Counted from the stretch's first letter, positions 22,208 through 33,750 are shown. The stretch: DNA of 64,000 nt from Choristoneura fumiferana (GCF_025370935.1 NC_133496.1:15013566-15077565), one strand, 5' to 3'. Notes: a model not told the origin generated them from the sequence alone. Numbers and translations are program-made.

Positions 22208-22597
22208 CTAAACTCGATTTAAGACGTGAGTTATCCGGGTCATTATATTTAATATGAGTGAGTCTCACGGTAGTTTCATGTTCAAAACGTGAGTAAAGAC
22301 CACGATGTTTATGAGTTCCCACGGAAATATAGTAAAGTCACGGATTTTAATTCTGCTCCCAGACTCTGACTTTGCCAGTTAAAGTGAGAGAAGCCGCAGG
22401 CGGAGGCTAGTCTTTATTAATGTAATAAATGCGAATGTATAGTCCCATCAGATTTTTCTGAGCGGCCAAGGTGATCAAAATTATCCAAACATGAACTCTA
22501 ATACCTTAATTAATAGAGTGCACGTTAATAGAAAGAAATAATTTATTAGTGACAAAAATAAGTGATAGCAAAAAGGCGTTAAAATTTAAAAAAAGTT

Positions 22598-22820
22598 GTA
22601 CCGTAAACTGCTTCAACTTTGCCCTCTGGCCCCAACATTGCCTGATTCGATTTAGAGTCGATAACTAGCACCCTTCTAGGTTTTTAAACTTTTATCCCCC
22701 CGTAATAATAATTCCCGTGTAGATAAAAGTTTAAAACCTATAAGAGTGCTAAGTTATCGACTCTAAATCGAATAAGGCAATGTTGGGGCCAGAGGGCAAA
22801 GTTGAAGCAGTTTACGGTAC
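22598..22820. mobile_element. Foldback MITE with about 100-bp arms
   Basis: GTACCGTAAACTGCTTCAAC at 22598 is mirrored by the end at 22820, and the arms meet near 22697-22723. Copy D has the same element with most of its right arm deleted (28917). Confidence 0.8.
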
Positions 22821-23616
22821 GTCACGAAATGGTCCCAAATCAGCAAAATTGCCGGTCTTGCGAACGGCGCTGTTTTTACAAACAACATTTTTTTTTTGGG
22901 TTCCGATATTTTTGACCACCTTGGCCACTCCGAAATATCTGACGGCGAAGTCATACTCTGTGTCTGTCGGAAGCCACAGAGCTGATTTAAATAAAAAATT
23001 TATATGTAGTTCGACGCCCTGAGAGGACGTAGAAGAATTTTAATTCTAGGAAATCGCACAATTCGCTAGATAGTATGCAAACAAATTCTTCGAGACAGAA
23101 TCGCGGGAGACAGCTAGTGTACAATCAACCTAATGGCCTTACCTTCGCTCTACCTCTTCACATTGTCGAACGCTTTCAGAATAGTTCGGGAAAGTCAAAT
23201 AATTACTTAACCGACAGAATTTTCCTTGGGAAATTCACGGTAAATTCGCCCACCGATTGTTAAATGAAGTTGAAACGGGATTCTTTATTCTCCATGATTA
23301 GGTACAGGGAATTATAAAGTTGCCTTTGACATTATGTAGTCGGGCTAAGAAGGTTGAAATCAAATTAATGTAAAGATGGCGAAGGTCTAAATATTTATGC
23401 TATGACCTAGATTATTTTATCTTTCTTTTCCGCTATCAACTGTGCTGGATAGTTACGTCTGTGCGACACCTACAAAATATTAATTACAATTAATTGCTAA
23501 CTGAAAACCTCAACTCTATATTCTTAATTTGAAACTGTCAGTTGTGCTTCGCCGTCTTTAGAAGAAAATCAATGTGACGGAAAACCAGCCAGTATGCAAT
23601 GATGGCTCTTCTCATA
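22821..23616. other. No gene seen
   Basis: Non-coding sequence. The words CCGGTCTTGCGAACGGCGCTG near 22852 also occur at 4798 and mark another interspersed repeat. Short open frames here have no recognisable domain. Confidence 0.45.
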
Positions 23617-23990
23617 TCATCATTATCATCATCATCATCATAGGCCTATCTTAGTCCACTGCGCTGGACATAGGCCTCTCCAATTGCACGCCACTGAGCA
23701 CGATCCTCGGCCACTCTCATCCAGTTACTGCCACTACCTTGCGAAGATCATCGCTCCACCTAGTCTGAGGGCGTCCCACGCCTCGCTTGCCGATCCGCGA
23801 TCTCCACTCAAGAACTCGTTTATCCCAGCGGTTATCAGTTCTTCGGCTGATATGGCCGGCTCACTGCCACTTCAGTTTGCTTATCCGGTGAGCTATGTCG
23901 ATGACTTTAGTTCTCTGTCGGATCTCCTCGTTCCGAATTCGATCCTTCAGAGAAACTCTGAGCATAACCCTTCTCATAACGTATTAGTAA
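23617..23990 (-). mobile_element. RTE-type LINE 3' end
   Basis: The minus strand encodes a typical RTE tail: RNEEIRQRTKV, IAHRISKLKWQ, AGHISRRTDNRW, RWSDDLRK and then, out of frame, GWMRVAEDR. A (GAT)n run ends it. Roughly the last 120 residues of the reverse-transcriptase ORF are represented, with frame breaks. Confidence 0.85.
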
Positions 23991-24438
23991 GTAGCCTTGA
24001 TATGGGTTAAATTATAATATAGGATTTTTTTATTAGCCTGTATTTAAGCGGTCGAATCCTTGAATTAAAATTAAAATGATCAAGCGCCGTCAAACGAAAA
24101 ATTACACAAAGGACAAAAGAAATTAACCGTTACAAGTGAAATTCTTTTGTAGCTAATCAGGAATTACTTTTTGTGGGATCCAATAGGGACCAGCGGGTTA
24201 CTATTTCATTTATTTTGGCCGGAGCGGCGATGAGAATAACCCGACTGTTCACATGTTGAAATTTATGTACTTTTTTACACAGAAATAGGCTTGTATTTGA
24301 CCATAATCATGCATGATGGTGAGCAAAGATGGAGCAAGCTTGCTTAATAAATGCCATTCCCTAGATTTAAAGACGGCCAGATGCTAGCGATCTGGGAATA
24401 CAGAAGTACCTATCATCTTGATAACCTTATAATATGTT
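23991..24438. other. No gene seen
   Basis: AT-rich non-coding sequence shared with copy D. Confidence 0.5.
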
Positions 24439-24709
24439 CACCATCATCATCCCAGCCTATATACGTCCCACTGCAGGGCACAGGCCTCCCCTCAGAATGA
24501 GAGGGCTTGGGCAGTAGTTCCCACGCGGGCCCAGTGCGGATTGGGAACTTCACACACACCATTGAATTGCTTCGCAGGTTTGTGCAGGTTTTCTCACGAT
24601 GTTTTCCTTCACCGTAAAGCTCGTGGTAAATTTCAAATGTAATTCCGCACAAGAATTTCGAAAAACTCAGAGGTGCGAGCCGGGGTTTGGACCCACGATC
24701 CTCTGCTTG
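24439..24709 (-). mobile_element. 5'-truncated GATG-tailed SINE with exact TSD
   Basis: ATAATATGTT flanks it at 24429-24438 and 24710-24719. The element lacks the first part of the tRNA-like head (it starts at TCAAGCAGAGGATCG on the minus strand). It is shared with copy D. Confidence 0.92.
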
Positions 24710-24799
24710 ATAATATGTTATTTCTTCAAAATATAAATTTGAAAACAGAAGAGATGCGTCTATACGAACACACTCGTTAATAGCAAATATGAAATAACC

Positions 24800-24989
24800 T
24801 AAGATTGGTTTTTGGAGTCATTTTGTATTTTTCATTTCAACTCCAAATTTGTTACTTTTACGGTCATCCTGTGAAATCCAAACGTCAATGTAATCGAAAC
24901 GTTTTCGTTGGATGTCACGGGATGACCATAAAAGTAACAAATTTGGTGTTAAAATAAAAAATACAAAAAGACTCCAAAAACCAATCTTA
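24800..24989. mobile_element. Foldback MITE with about 76-bp arms
   Basis: TAAGATTGGTTTTTGGAGTC at 24800 mirrors the end at 24989, and GTTACTTTTACGGTCATCC mirrors the segment at about 24920. The spacer is about 40 bases. Counterpart 32389-32579. Confidence 0.8.
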
Positions 24990-25597
24990 ATTTGATTGCT
25001 TAATAGCGACATCTCTTGTCCGGGTGAGCGGTTAGTTCCGAAGGAGTGTTGACGTCTTTCGATGAGAGCTAAAAGGTTTAAAAAAATGATCAGAAAACAA
25101 AAAAAGTTTACGAGTAAGTATAAAAAATAGACTAGTTAAAGTTATAATGTTAACTCTATGTTTTATTGAAAACCTCACCAAATTTGAGTTGTACCAATAC
25201 CTAATAAAACCAAAATTATTTTTATCAGTTTTTATCGTCATTAAGGCTTGACCTTTTGTAGGACAATTGTAAAACAAACGTACTCAGTTCGATTGGTATT
25301 GAATCGGTGTATAATTACAGTTCAACGAACCCATTGACATTATAATTCCAACAAGTGTTTACAGAATGCAAAACATTGATTTTTGTAGGTTTTTTATTGA
25401 ATAACATTCGTATTTGTCGTTATTATCAATTGATATTACACCCCTTTCTATCCTTCTTCCCCTCCTTTTTTCTTTCTACCCTTTTTCTGCAAATAAATAA
25501 TTATATCTTACAATAATCACAAATCACAATCGTTTTCCCCATTTCTGTAATACAGAAAGGTATGAAGGAGAGAAGAAGAAGAACAATTGAATGGTAT
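24990..25597. other. No gene seen
   Basis: Non-coding, shared with copy D. A minus-strand frame at 25032-25277 has no domain. Confidence 0.5.
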
Positions 25598-25696
25598 GAG
25601 AAAGTTCCCAATCCGCACTGGGTATGCATGGGAACTTCAGGTTAAAACCTTCCCATACTGAGAGAAGACCCGTACCAGTAATAGTGGGACGTAGGG
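25598..25696 (+). mobile_element. Worn SINE 3' fragment
   Basis: GTTCCCAATCCGCACTGGG and GTGGGACGTA are recognisable GATG-SINE words, but the tail is lost. Confidence 0.6.
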
Positions 25697-25755
25697 GAGC
25701 ATGAAAATTATTACTGTTCATACCAGTAAATAACGGGTGTGGCCTGCAATATGAG

Positions 25756-25791
<36 letters not shown>

Positions 25792-25795
<4 letters not shown>

Positions 25796-26008
25796 ACCTA
25801 ACCAACAAAAAGTTGGAAAAACCCCAATATCTCAAAAACGGCTTAACCGATTTTGATAAAACATGTCTAAGAACCATCGCTAGAAAACTTGCTTTCAATT
25901 AAAAAAAAACCGCATTCAAATCGGTCTACCCGTTTAAGAGCTACGATGCCACAGACACACATAGCGGTTAAACTTATAACACCCCTCTTTTTGCGTCGGG
26001 GGTTAAAA
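25792..26008 (+). mobile_element. GTCGGGGGTTAAAAA-type repeat
   Basis: It opens CCTAACCAACAAAAAGTTGG and closes TTTTTGCGTCGGGGGTTAAA. The body has AAATCGGTCTACCCG and AGAGCTACGATGCCACAGAC. Copies are at 33383-33502 (internally deleted), 38596-38851, 39858-40207, 43718-43909 and 56660-56877. An (AT)n run precedes it in copy C. Confidence 0.7.
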
Positions 26009-26012
26009 ACCT

Positions 26013-26265
26013 AGATCATACTCGTCAAAATGAACATTATCAGTTCAGCGACTTTTAAAAATAATTAGTTTTTTATTTTTATTACACTTTAAAGTTTATT
26101 CGAAGAAGCAATGTTTGTAGCGTGACAGTGACAGGCGACGTCAGTTGTGTTCTAAGATGGCGTACATTAATAGCAGTATTTAATTTGTATGAAAAAAAGA
26201 AAATCTAAAGACTCCATTATTTTTAAAAGTCGCTGAACTAATGTTCAGTTTGACGAGTACGACCT
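26013..26265. mobile_element. Foldback element with about 45-bp arms
   Basis: ATACTCGTCAAAATGAACATT on the left is mirrored by the right end near 26260, and CAGCGACTTTTAAAAATA by TATTTTTAAAAGTCGCTG. In copy D its loop carries a 500-base insertion. Confidence 0.75.
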
Positions 26266-26904
26266 ATGTTTTAATTATTTGCTCGTATTACAGTCCACAC
26301 CCGGTATTTGGGGTTGGTCACTAACCCCTCGAATGGAAGAGACAAACTTATATCACCAACAAACTCCTAGCTCGAACGAAAGTGTCATAAATATTAATAA
26401 AGCAAGTCTGGAAGAATCGCTCGCAAATATGAAAGTTAGTCAAAATAATATTTTGTTTTTCCTTCCGCAGGAGTCCATCGATAAAGTTGGAGGATAATTC
26501 CGCGTATTTATTACACGTGTCTGAAACTATCCGGAGAGAGGGGCACAGGAGGCAGCTGCACAGAAGAGGAAGTGAAGGTATATTTCACTTCCAAAGCTGA
26601 TTGAGAAAGAAAGGAAAGATTGTTCAGGGTATTATACGACTATGGATGGGCATTATACGATTACAAGATTTAATAAATCGTTGGGTCTTAAATTATTATT
26701 AATGCTCCTCTCATCCACTGAAAGGTGGATTAGTAGAGATCCCTTAAAGGAATCAGTTCGCTTTGTATATATATCTTAACGTTTGTCAATTGTGTTTGTT
26801 TATTTATTTTGTACAATAAAGAGGTTACATACATTGTGATAACTATCTACTTAATTTAACACCCTCTTAAATGAAATAAAACGAGATTTTATTTAGTTTC
26901 ACCT
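26266..26904. other. No gene seen
   Basis: A 72-codon frame at 26279-26497 is shared with copy D and has no domain I recognise. The rest is AT-rich non-coding sequence. Confidence 0.4.
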
Positions 26905-27170
26905 GTCCCGTTGTCTGTCTGTCTGTAATCAAATCTTGCAAGTTAAATTTGACCAACTTCCAGTAGCCAGACTGACTTAAAATTTGGTATACTTATGTAT
27001 ATCACGTGACAATACAATAATCTAGTTAGTGACATCCTGGTAGTCCGGCCAGGATCGTCTCCACAGGACTCTTCAACAATTAATAGCATCGACTTGAAAT
27101 TTGGTATGCAAATGTTGTTTGGGTGACAATGCAAGTAGGTACAGTCAACAAAAAGTACAACCAGCAAATA
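26905..27170 (-). mobile_element. GAAGAGTTCCG-family interspersed repeat
   Basis: It opens with CACCTGTCCCGTTGTCTGTC words, continues through CTTGCAAGTTAAATTTGACC, and contains the reverse of the GATCCTGGC block. It resembles 34900-35140 and 46893-47110. Confidence 0.55.
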
Positions 27171-27350
27171 ACGCTTGTATTAAATGAAATTTTTATGGTT
27201 AGGTTATTATTCCAAATTAGTATTAATATATGAAATTGTGTGGGTGATTTGAGTGGGTACATGTCTGGATGACATCATGGCGTCATGTATTGAGTACCCA
27301 CGTAAGCAGCAGGGTTATTGCACACCATCACATAGTAGCAGTATTGACCA

Positions 27351-27563
27351 TCCATACTAATATTATAAATGCAAAGTGTGTTTATATTTTGTGTGTTTGT
27401 CCGTCTTTCACGCCGTAAGGACCTATGGATGACGTGATTTTTGCATAGAGATAGTTATGGCCCGAAAGTGACATAGGCTACTTTTTATCCCGAAAAAATG
27501 CACAGTTCCCGAGGGAACAGCGCGGCGATAACGAATACCACGCGGGCGGAGCCGCGTGCAAAA
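27351..27563 (+). mobile_element. Helitron-like non-autonomous element
   Basis: TC start and ATACTAATATTATAAATGC, ending at the stem CACGCGG...CCGCGTG and GCAAAAGG. The CTAG is lost. In copy D the 5' part is deleted. Confidence 0.6.
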
Positions 27564-28379
27564 GGTGGATTAATGTTAGAATGATTTGATGTAAACGAGC
27601 GACCGAATGACTGAAGACTAATGTGGAGTGAATGAGTAAAAAAGATTTGAGTTATGATCGGGTGAGCCCAAGCGCTAGTGGTGTTTTATGTTCTTTGCTA
27701 TTTAACGTATTCAATTTTTTTTTTTATTTTAACTTTTTTACTTCTCGTTTTAAAAGTTTATTTTTCCTTCAAACGATCCCACATTATATTATATACACCT
27801 GTGTTTTCAATTTCTAAATATAGAATTCTATATACAGAGATATACCTACCTGTAGTAATAGTGGTTATAGTAGGTAGGTACTCGTATAATAGAGATGACT
27901 TTCTAAGATTATCATTTATGTTCCCTTCTGGTGTACATCTGCACTGTGGTGCCAATGAACCTGTCTATTGCATGAAACTTTCATGAAGAAGTGTTTCAGT
28001 TTCTTTTGGTCGTGATTTGTCCATTTCTGAAGTAAGCTGTCATCAGAAATCAACGTCTTGTTTGGCGTTAGCTAAGTTCGTGAGTTTCATGGAAGTTTTG
28101 ATATCAAATTGCTTGGCTGTTTACGGTTCCGTAGTTTTACAAGGAACCCTTACAATTTTGCCATGTCCGATCGTTCGTCCGTCCGTCCGCGGCTTATACC
28201 TACAACTTGGTAGTTGCACAAATTTCAAAATGACCGCACTTAACTAACGCCATCTAGTGATATTTCATTAGTAACAAATTATCATCACTATCAGCTGGAA
28301 GATTTTTCACTGTTAAAATAAATAACCTAACCATAAAAATTTCATTTTTAATACAAGATTTTAGCTGACTGTACTTTTG
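27564..28379. other. No gene seen
   Basis: Non-coding. A GGTTCCGT / CCGTCCGTCCGCGGC repeat word lies at 28120-28195. An open frame at 27678-27986 is AT-rich and without a domain. Confidence 0.45.
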
Positions 28380-28536
28380 TTGACTTTACTTGCATTGTCA
28401 CCCAAACTACATTTGCATACCAAATTTCAAGTCGATGCTAAACCGTTGAAGAGTTCCGTCTTGCGGAGACGATCCTGGCTGGACTACCAGGATGTCACTG
28501 CTAGATTATGTATTGTCACGCGATTTGTATATTAAG
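28380..28536 (+). mobile_element. GAAGAGTTCCG-family repeat, cut by the gap
   Basis: Matches 36090-36250 in copy D. The final 8 bases before the gap (28537-28544) have no match in D. Confidence 0.6.
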
Positions 28537-28544
28537 TATTCCAA

Positions 28545-28644
28545 NNNNNNNNNNNNNNNNNNNNNNNNNNNNNNNNNNNNNNNNNNNNNNNNNNNNNNNN
28601 NNNNNNNNNNNNNNNNNNNNNNNNNNNNNNNNNNNNNNNNNNNN
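28545..28644. other. Assembly gap, 100 N
   Basis: Exactly 100 N, a conventional placeholder length, placed between copies C and D. Confidence 1.
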
Positions 28645-29648
28645 AAATTATCCAAACATGAACTCTGATTCCAATAATAGAGTGCACGTTAATAGAAAGA
28701 AATAATTTATTCGTGACAAAAAAATAAGAGATAGCAAAAAGACGTTAAATTTTAAAAAAGTTGTACCGTAAACTGCTTCAACTTTGCCCTCTGGCCCAAC
28801 ATTGCTGATTCGATTTAGAGTCGATAACTAGCACCCTTCTAGGTTTTAAACTTTATCCCCCCGTAATAATAATTCCCGTGTAGATAAAGTTTAAAACCTA
28901 TAAGAGTGCTAAGTTATAAGCAGTTTACGGTACGTCACGAAATGGTCCCAAATCAGCAAAATTGCCGGTCTTGCGAACGGCGCTGTTTTTACAAACAACA
29001 TTTTTTTTTTGGGTTCCGATATTTTTGACCACCTTGGCCACTCCGAAATATCTGACGGCGAAGTCATACTCTGTGTCTGTCGGAAGCCACAGAGCTGATT
29101 TAAATAAAATTTTGATATGTAGTTCGACGCCCTGAGAGGACGTAGAAGAATTTTAATTCTAGGAAATCGCACAATTCGCTAGATAGTATGCAAACAAATT
29201 CTTCGAGACAGAATCGCGGGAGACAGCTAGTGTACAATCAACCTAATGGCCTTACCTTCGCTCTACCTCTTCACATTGTCGAACGCTTTCAGAATAGTTC
29301 GGGAAAGTCAAATAATTACTTAACCGACAGAATTTTCCTTGGGAAATTCACGGTAAATTCGCCCACCGATTGTTAAATGAAGTTGAAACGGGATTCTTTA
29401 TTCTCCATGATTACAGGGAATTATAAAGTTGCCTTTGACATTATGAAGTCGGGCTAAAAAGGTTGAAATCAAATGTAAAGATGGCGAAGGTCTAAATATT
29501 TATGTTATGACCTAGATTATTTTATCTTTCTTCTCCGCTATCAACCGGGCTTGATAGTTACGTCTGTGCGACACCTACAAAATATTAATTACAATTAATT
29601 GCTAACTGAAAACCTCAACTCTATATTCTTAATTTGAAACTGTCAGTT

Positions 29649-29921
29649 GTGATTGTTTTTTTGGAGTCTTTTGTATTTTATTTGTATCTCGTGAAACCAT
29701 ATCGAAAATACGAACTGAGACATGGATGCACAGAAAAACCAGAAAAAGAGACCAGCGCTGGGAATCGAACCCAGGTCCTCAGCAATCCGTGCTGCGTGCT
29801 ATAACCCCTACACCACCGCTGGACACGCAGCACGGATTGCTGAGGACCTGGGTTCGATTCCCAGCGCTGGTCTCTTTTTCTGGTTTTTCTGTGCATCCAT
29901 GTCTCAGTTTGTATTTTCGAT
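29649..29921. mobile_element. Insertion with a 98-bp tRNA-like inverted repeat, only in copy D
   Basis: ACTGTCAGTT flanks the insert at 29639-29648 and 29922-29931, while copy C has one uninterrupted ACTGTCAGTTGTG (about 23532). Within it, 29701-29798 and 29824-29921 are inverted copies that differ at one position and are separated by 25 bases. On the minus strand, 29823 down to 29752 folds like a tRNA: acceptor ends TCCAGCG and CGCTGG, T arm CTGGG-TTCGATT-CCCAG, an A-box-like TGGTGTAGGGG. The anticodon arm is poor, so it is not a functional tRNA gene. A single-arm relative is at 38088-38165. Confidence 0.85.
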
Positions 29922-30480
29922 ACTGTCAGTTAGTTGTGCTTCGCCGTCTTTAGAAGAAAATCAATGTGACGGAAATCCAGCCAGTATGCAATTATCTAAA
30001 AAGTATGTAACCTACTCTGCTGAAACATTTAATTGGCTTATGTTGCATTCGTAATTTTTAGACGGGCGCAGTAAACAAGCACACACACACACACAACATG
30101 ATTTAAAAGCGAAGTTTAAAAGTAATGTAGGTACAGTGCAGGTTCCTGGGCGTCACCCTAGATCCAAATTTGAATTGGAAGAATCATATTGAGAGAGGGA
30201 GAGAGAGTAACATTTATTTACACATATTCGATAAACATAAAAATACATTAGATGGAAAAAAATAAACATCGAATAGTATAAAGTGGACCCCACAGGTCAT
30301 TGACAGGTCAAGTAGTACAGCCTATACTTTGCGCGAATTAAAGCCCATTCTGGCAGATGTTGCATAAAGCAATGTAATTTAATATTAAGTATATTGAATG
30401 AATAAATAAACGAAACTAAACTATTCTATTTTTCTCTCGACTTCGAGCAAATTAAATACTTTCAGGCTTTCAATTTAACT

Positions 30481-30768
30481 TTTTTTTTATTCGACTGGAT
30501 GGAAAACGAGCAAGTGGGTCTCCTGATGGTAAGAGATCACCACCGCCCATAAACATCTGCGACACCAGGGGTATTGCAGATGCGTTGCCAACCTAGAGGC
30601 CTAAGGTGGGATACCTCAAGTGCCAGTAATTTCACCGGCTGTCTTACTCTCCACGCCGAAACACAACAGTGCAAGCACTGCTGCTTCACGGCAGGATTAG
30701 CGAGCAAGATGGTGATAGCAATCCGGGCGGACCTTGCACAAGGTCCTACCACCTGCATAATTAACATC
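30481..30768 (-). mobile_element. polyA-tailed family L repeat
   Basis: Minus strand: from GGTGGTAGGACCTTGTGC through codons for GVADVYGRW and a stop, then the 3' region and polyA (T run at about 30481). Near-twin of 20797-21078. Confidence 0.8.
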
Positions 30769-31149
30769 TAATGTATAATGTTAACTTCAGAACCCGTTCT
30801 CCTCGACTTCCATTCCAACTATCACAAACATCGCACAAAAGCTAACTTGTTTCGAAACTTCTACTAATTCATTTAATGAAATGAACATCATGCTGCAATT
30901 ATATAGTATTGAAATATTATAGGTTTATGTGGATTACGAAAAAGATTCCTGATCCCAATTTAGTTGTAACTAAAGTCAAAGAAATCCTCAAAAGATTAAC
31001 TCTGGCAATTAATCGGCGATGAGAAACTGTTTACGGCGGATGTTTGGAGTGATTGAAGTTGGACGGTGTCTACTTAAGTTCAATTTAAGTTACAAATTAC
31101 GTTTAATAATAAGGAATTTATAGACTTTGGTATGTTGGCTGGTATCAGT

Positions 31150-31237
31150 GCTCTCCTCTCCTCTTTTTTATATCGTGCTCTACTCCCCTCCCCTCATCTC
31201 TTCTCTCCCCTCCTCCCTTCCCTTCCCTTCCCTTCAC
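31150..31237. repeat. Polypyrimidine tract (CT-rich)
   Basis: Almost unbroken C and T on the plus strand, with CCTTCCCTTCCCTTCC repeats, ending next to the (ATC)n tail of the RTE fragment. Confidence 0.9.
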
Positions 31238-31242
31238 TATCT

Positions 31243-31602
31243 CATATCATCATCATCATCGGCCTATCTTAGTCCACTGCGCTGGGCATAGGCCTCTCCA
31301 ATCGCACGCCGCTGAGCACGATCCTCGGCCACTCTCATCCAGTTACTGCCACTACCTTGCGAAGATCATCGCTCCACCTAGTCTGAGGGCCTCCCACGCC
31401 AAGCTTGCCGATCCGCGATCTCCACTCAAGAACTCGTTTATCCCAGCGGTTATCGGTTCTTCGGCTGATATGACCGGCCCACTGCCACTTCAGTTTGCTT
31501 ATCCGGTGAGCTATGTCGATGACTTTAGTTCTCTGTCGGATCTCCTCGTTACGAAATCGATCCTTCAGAGAAACTCCGAGCATAACCCTTCTCATATCGT
31601 AT
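31243..31602 (-). mobile_element. RTE-type LINE 3' end (copy D)
   Basis: Counterpart of 23617-23990. The minus-strand frame 31335-31595 is open for 86 codons through RNEEIRQRTKV, KWQWAGHISRRTDNRW and RWSDDLRKVV. A small deletion then shifts GWMRVAED out of frame. The catalytic reverse-transcriptase motifs lie upstream and are absent. Confidence 0.88.
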
Positions 31603-32035
31603 TAGTAAGTGGCCTTGATATGGGTTAAATTATAGTATAGGATTTTTTTATTAGCCTGTATTTAAGCGGTCGAATCCTTGAATTAAAATTAAAATGATCA
31701 AGCGCCGTCAAACGAAAAATTACACAAAGGGCAAAAGAAATTAACCGTTACAAGTGAAATTCTTTTGTAGCTAATCAGGAATTACTTTTTGTGGGATCCA
31801 ATAGGGGCCAGCGGGTTACTATTTCATTTATTTTGGCCGGAGCGGCGATGAGAATAACCCGACTGTTCACATGTTGAAATTTATCTACTTTTTTACACAG
31901 AAATAGGCTTGTGTTTGACCATAATCATGCATGATGCTTAATAAATGCCTATTCACTCTAGATTTGAAGACGGCCAGATGGTAGCGATCTGGGAATACAG
32001 AAGTACCTATCATCTTGATAACCTTATAATATGTT

Positions 32036-32306
32036 CACCATCACCATCCCAGCCTATATACGTCCCACTGCAGGGCACAGGCCTCCCCTCAGAATGAGAG
32101 GGCTTGGGCAGTAGTTCCCACGCGGGCCCAGTGCGGATTGGGAACTTCACACACACCATTGAATTGCTTCGCAGGTTTGTGCAGGTTTTCTCACGATGTT
32201 TTCCTTCACCGTAAAGCTCGTGGTAAATTTCAAATGTAATTCCGCACAAGAATTTCGAAAAACTCAGAGGTGCGAGCCGGGGTTTGGACCCACGATCCTC
32301 TGCTTG
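32036..32306 (-). mobile_element. 5'-truncated GATG-tailed SINE with exact TSD (copy D)
   Basis: ATAATATGTT at 32026-32035 and 32307-32316. The same insertion as 24439-24709, so it predates the divergence of the two copies. Confidence 0.92.
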
Positions 32307-32388
32307 ATAATATGTTATTTCTTCAAAATATAAATTTGAAAACAGAAGAGATGCGTCTATACGAACACACACGTTAATAGCAAATAAC

Positions 32389-32579
32389 CTAAGATTGGTT
32401 TTTGGAGTCATTTTGTATTTTTCATTTCAACTCCAAATTTGTTACTTTTACGGTCATCCTGTGAAATCCAAACGTCAATGTAATCGAAACGTTTTCGTTG
32501 GATGTCACGGGATGACCATAAAAGTAACAAATTTGGTGTTAAAATAAAAAATACAAAAATACTCCAAAAACCAATCTTA
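32389..32579. mobile_element. Foldback MITE (copy D)
   Basis: Counterpart of 24800-24989. Confidence 0.8.
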
Positions 32580-33382
32580 ATTTGATTGCTTAATAGCGAC
32601 ATCTCTTGTCCGGGTGAGCGGTTAGTTCCGAAGGAGTGTTGACGTCTTTCGATGAGAGCTAAAAGGTTTAAAAAAATGATCAGAAAACAAAAAAAGTTTA
32701 CGAGTAAGTATAAAAAATAGACTAGTTAAAGTTATAATGTTAACTCTATGTTTTATTGAAAACTGCACCAAATTTGAGTTGTACCTATACTAAATTAAAC
32801 CAAAATTATTTTTATCAGTTTTTATCGTCATTAAGGCTTGACCTTTTGTAGGACAATTGTAAAACAAACGTACTCAGTTCGATTGGTATTGAATCGGTGT
32901 ATAATTACAGTTCAACGAACCCATTGACATTATAATTCCAACAAGTGTTTACAGAATGCAAAACATTGATTTTTGTAGGTTTTTTATTGAATAACATTCG
33001 TATTTGTCGTTATTATCAATGAGAGATTGATATTACACCCCTTTCTATCCTTCTTCCCCTCCTTCTTTCTTTCTACCCTTTTTCTGCAAATAAATAATTA
33101 TATCTTACAATAATCACAAATCACAATCGTTTTCCCCATTTCTGTAATACAGAAAGAGATGAAGGAGAGAAGAAGAAGAACAATTGAATGGTATGAGAAA
33201 GTTCCCAATCCGCACTGGGTATGCATGGGAACTTCAGGTTAAAACCTTCCCATACTGAGAGGAGACCTGTACCAGTAATAGTGGGACGTAGGGGAGCATG
33301 AACATTATTGCTGTTCATATCCGTCGATAAATAACGGGTGTGGCCTGTAATATGAGCAAATATTATAATATATATATAATAA
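32580..33382. other. No gene; worn SINE fragment at 33183-33295
   Basis: Counterpart of 24990-25790. The AT microsatellite is shorter than in copy C. Confidence 0.5.
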
Positions 33383-33502
33383 CCTAACCAACAAAAAGTT
33401 GGAAAACCCCCGACTTTGTCACTTCAAAGTTCAATATCTCAAACACGGCTTAACCGTATATATACTTATAACACCCTCTTTTTGCGTCGGGGGTTAAAAA
33501 CC
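33383..33502 (+). mobile_element. GTCGGGGGTTAAAAA-type repeat, internally deleted
   Basis: Both ends are kept, but the middle (AAATCGGT to CACATAGCGG) is missing relative to 25792-26008. Confidence 0.65.
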
Positions 33503-33655
33503 TAGATCATACTCGTCAAAATGAACATTATCAGTTCAGCGACTTTTAAAAATAATTAGTTTTTTATTTTTTCATCACACTTGCTCGTAAACAGTGTCGT
33601 AACATGCAGGCTACCTTGGTTGCAACCCCCCAAATAAACCCTCGACCTTAATGTG

Positions 33656-33750
33656 CTTGTCATGAAACCCGTGGTCGGTAAATGAGTCATTGCGCGTACA
33701 CATTTTCTTGTCATGAAGCCCAAGGTCGGTAAATGAGTCAGTGCCCGTAC
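33656..33750. repeat. Two direct repeats of about 43 bp
   Basis: Units at 33656-33699 and 33708-33750 share GTCATGAA.CCC, GGTCGGTAAATGAGTCA and CGTAC. Confidence 0.75.

Larger units (their letters stand above)
22478..28536. repeat. Copy C of the second doubled locus (pair with 28645-36258)
   Basis: AAATTATCCAAACATGAACT at 22478 and 28645 opens the match, which ends at ATTAAG (28536 and 36258). Copy C runs into the N gap. It retains about 290 bases (27155-27455) and about 44 bases (22756-22800) that copy D lacks, and lacks D insertions at 29649, 29993 and 33571. Confidence 0.93.
29993..31240. other. Copy-D-specific segment of about 1.25 kb
   Basis: In copy C only GATGGCTCTT (23601-23610) stands here. 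The segment contains an AC run (about 30078-30095), GA-rich DNA (30190-30206), a family L repeat (30481-30768) and a polypyrimidine tract (31150-31237). No gene is present. Confidence 0.75.

Noticed and set aside
25524..25898. 124-codon minus-strand open frame
   Set aside because: It runs through the worn SINE, an AT microsatellite (repeated Tyr-Ile) and an interspersed repeat.
29752..29823. Functional tRNA gene
   Set aside because: Acceptor and T arms are good, but the D and anticodon arms are poor and position 33 is not T. It is a tRNA-derived repeat.
29722..30054. 110-codon open frame
   Set aside because: It translates the tRNA-like hairpin, and the mirrored frame exists on the other strand.
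32010..32411. 133-codon minus-strand open frame
   Set aside because: It is read through the SINE at 32036-32306 and its flanks. Similar frames appear in other SINE copies.
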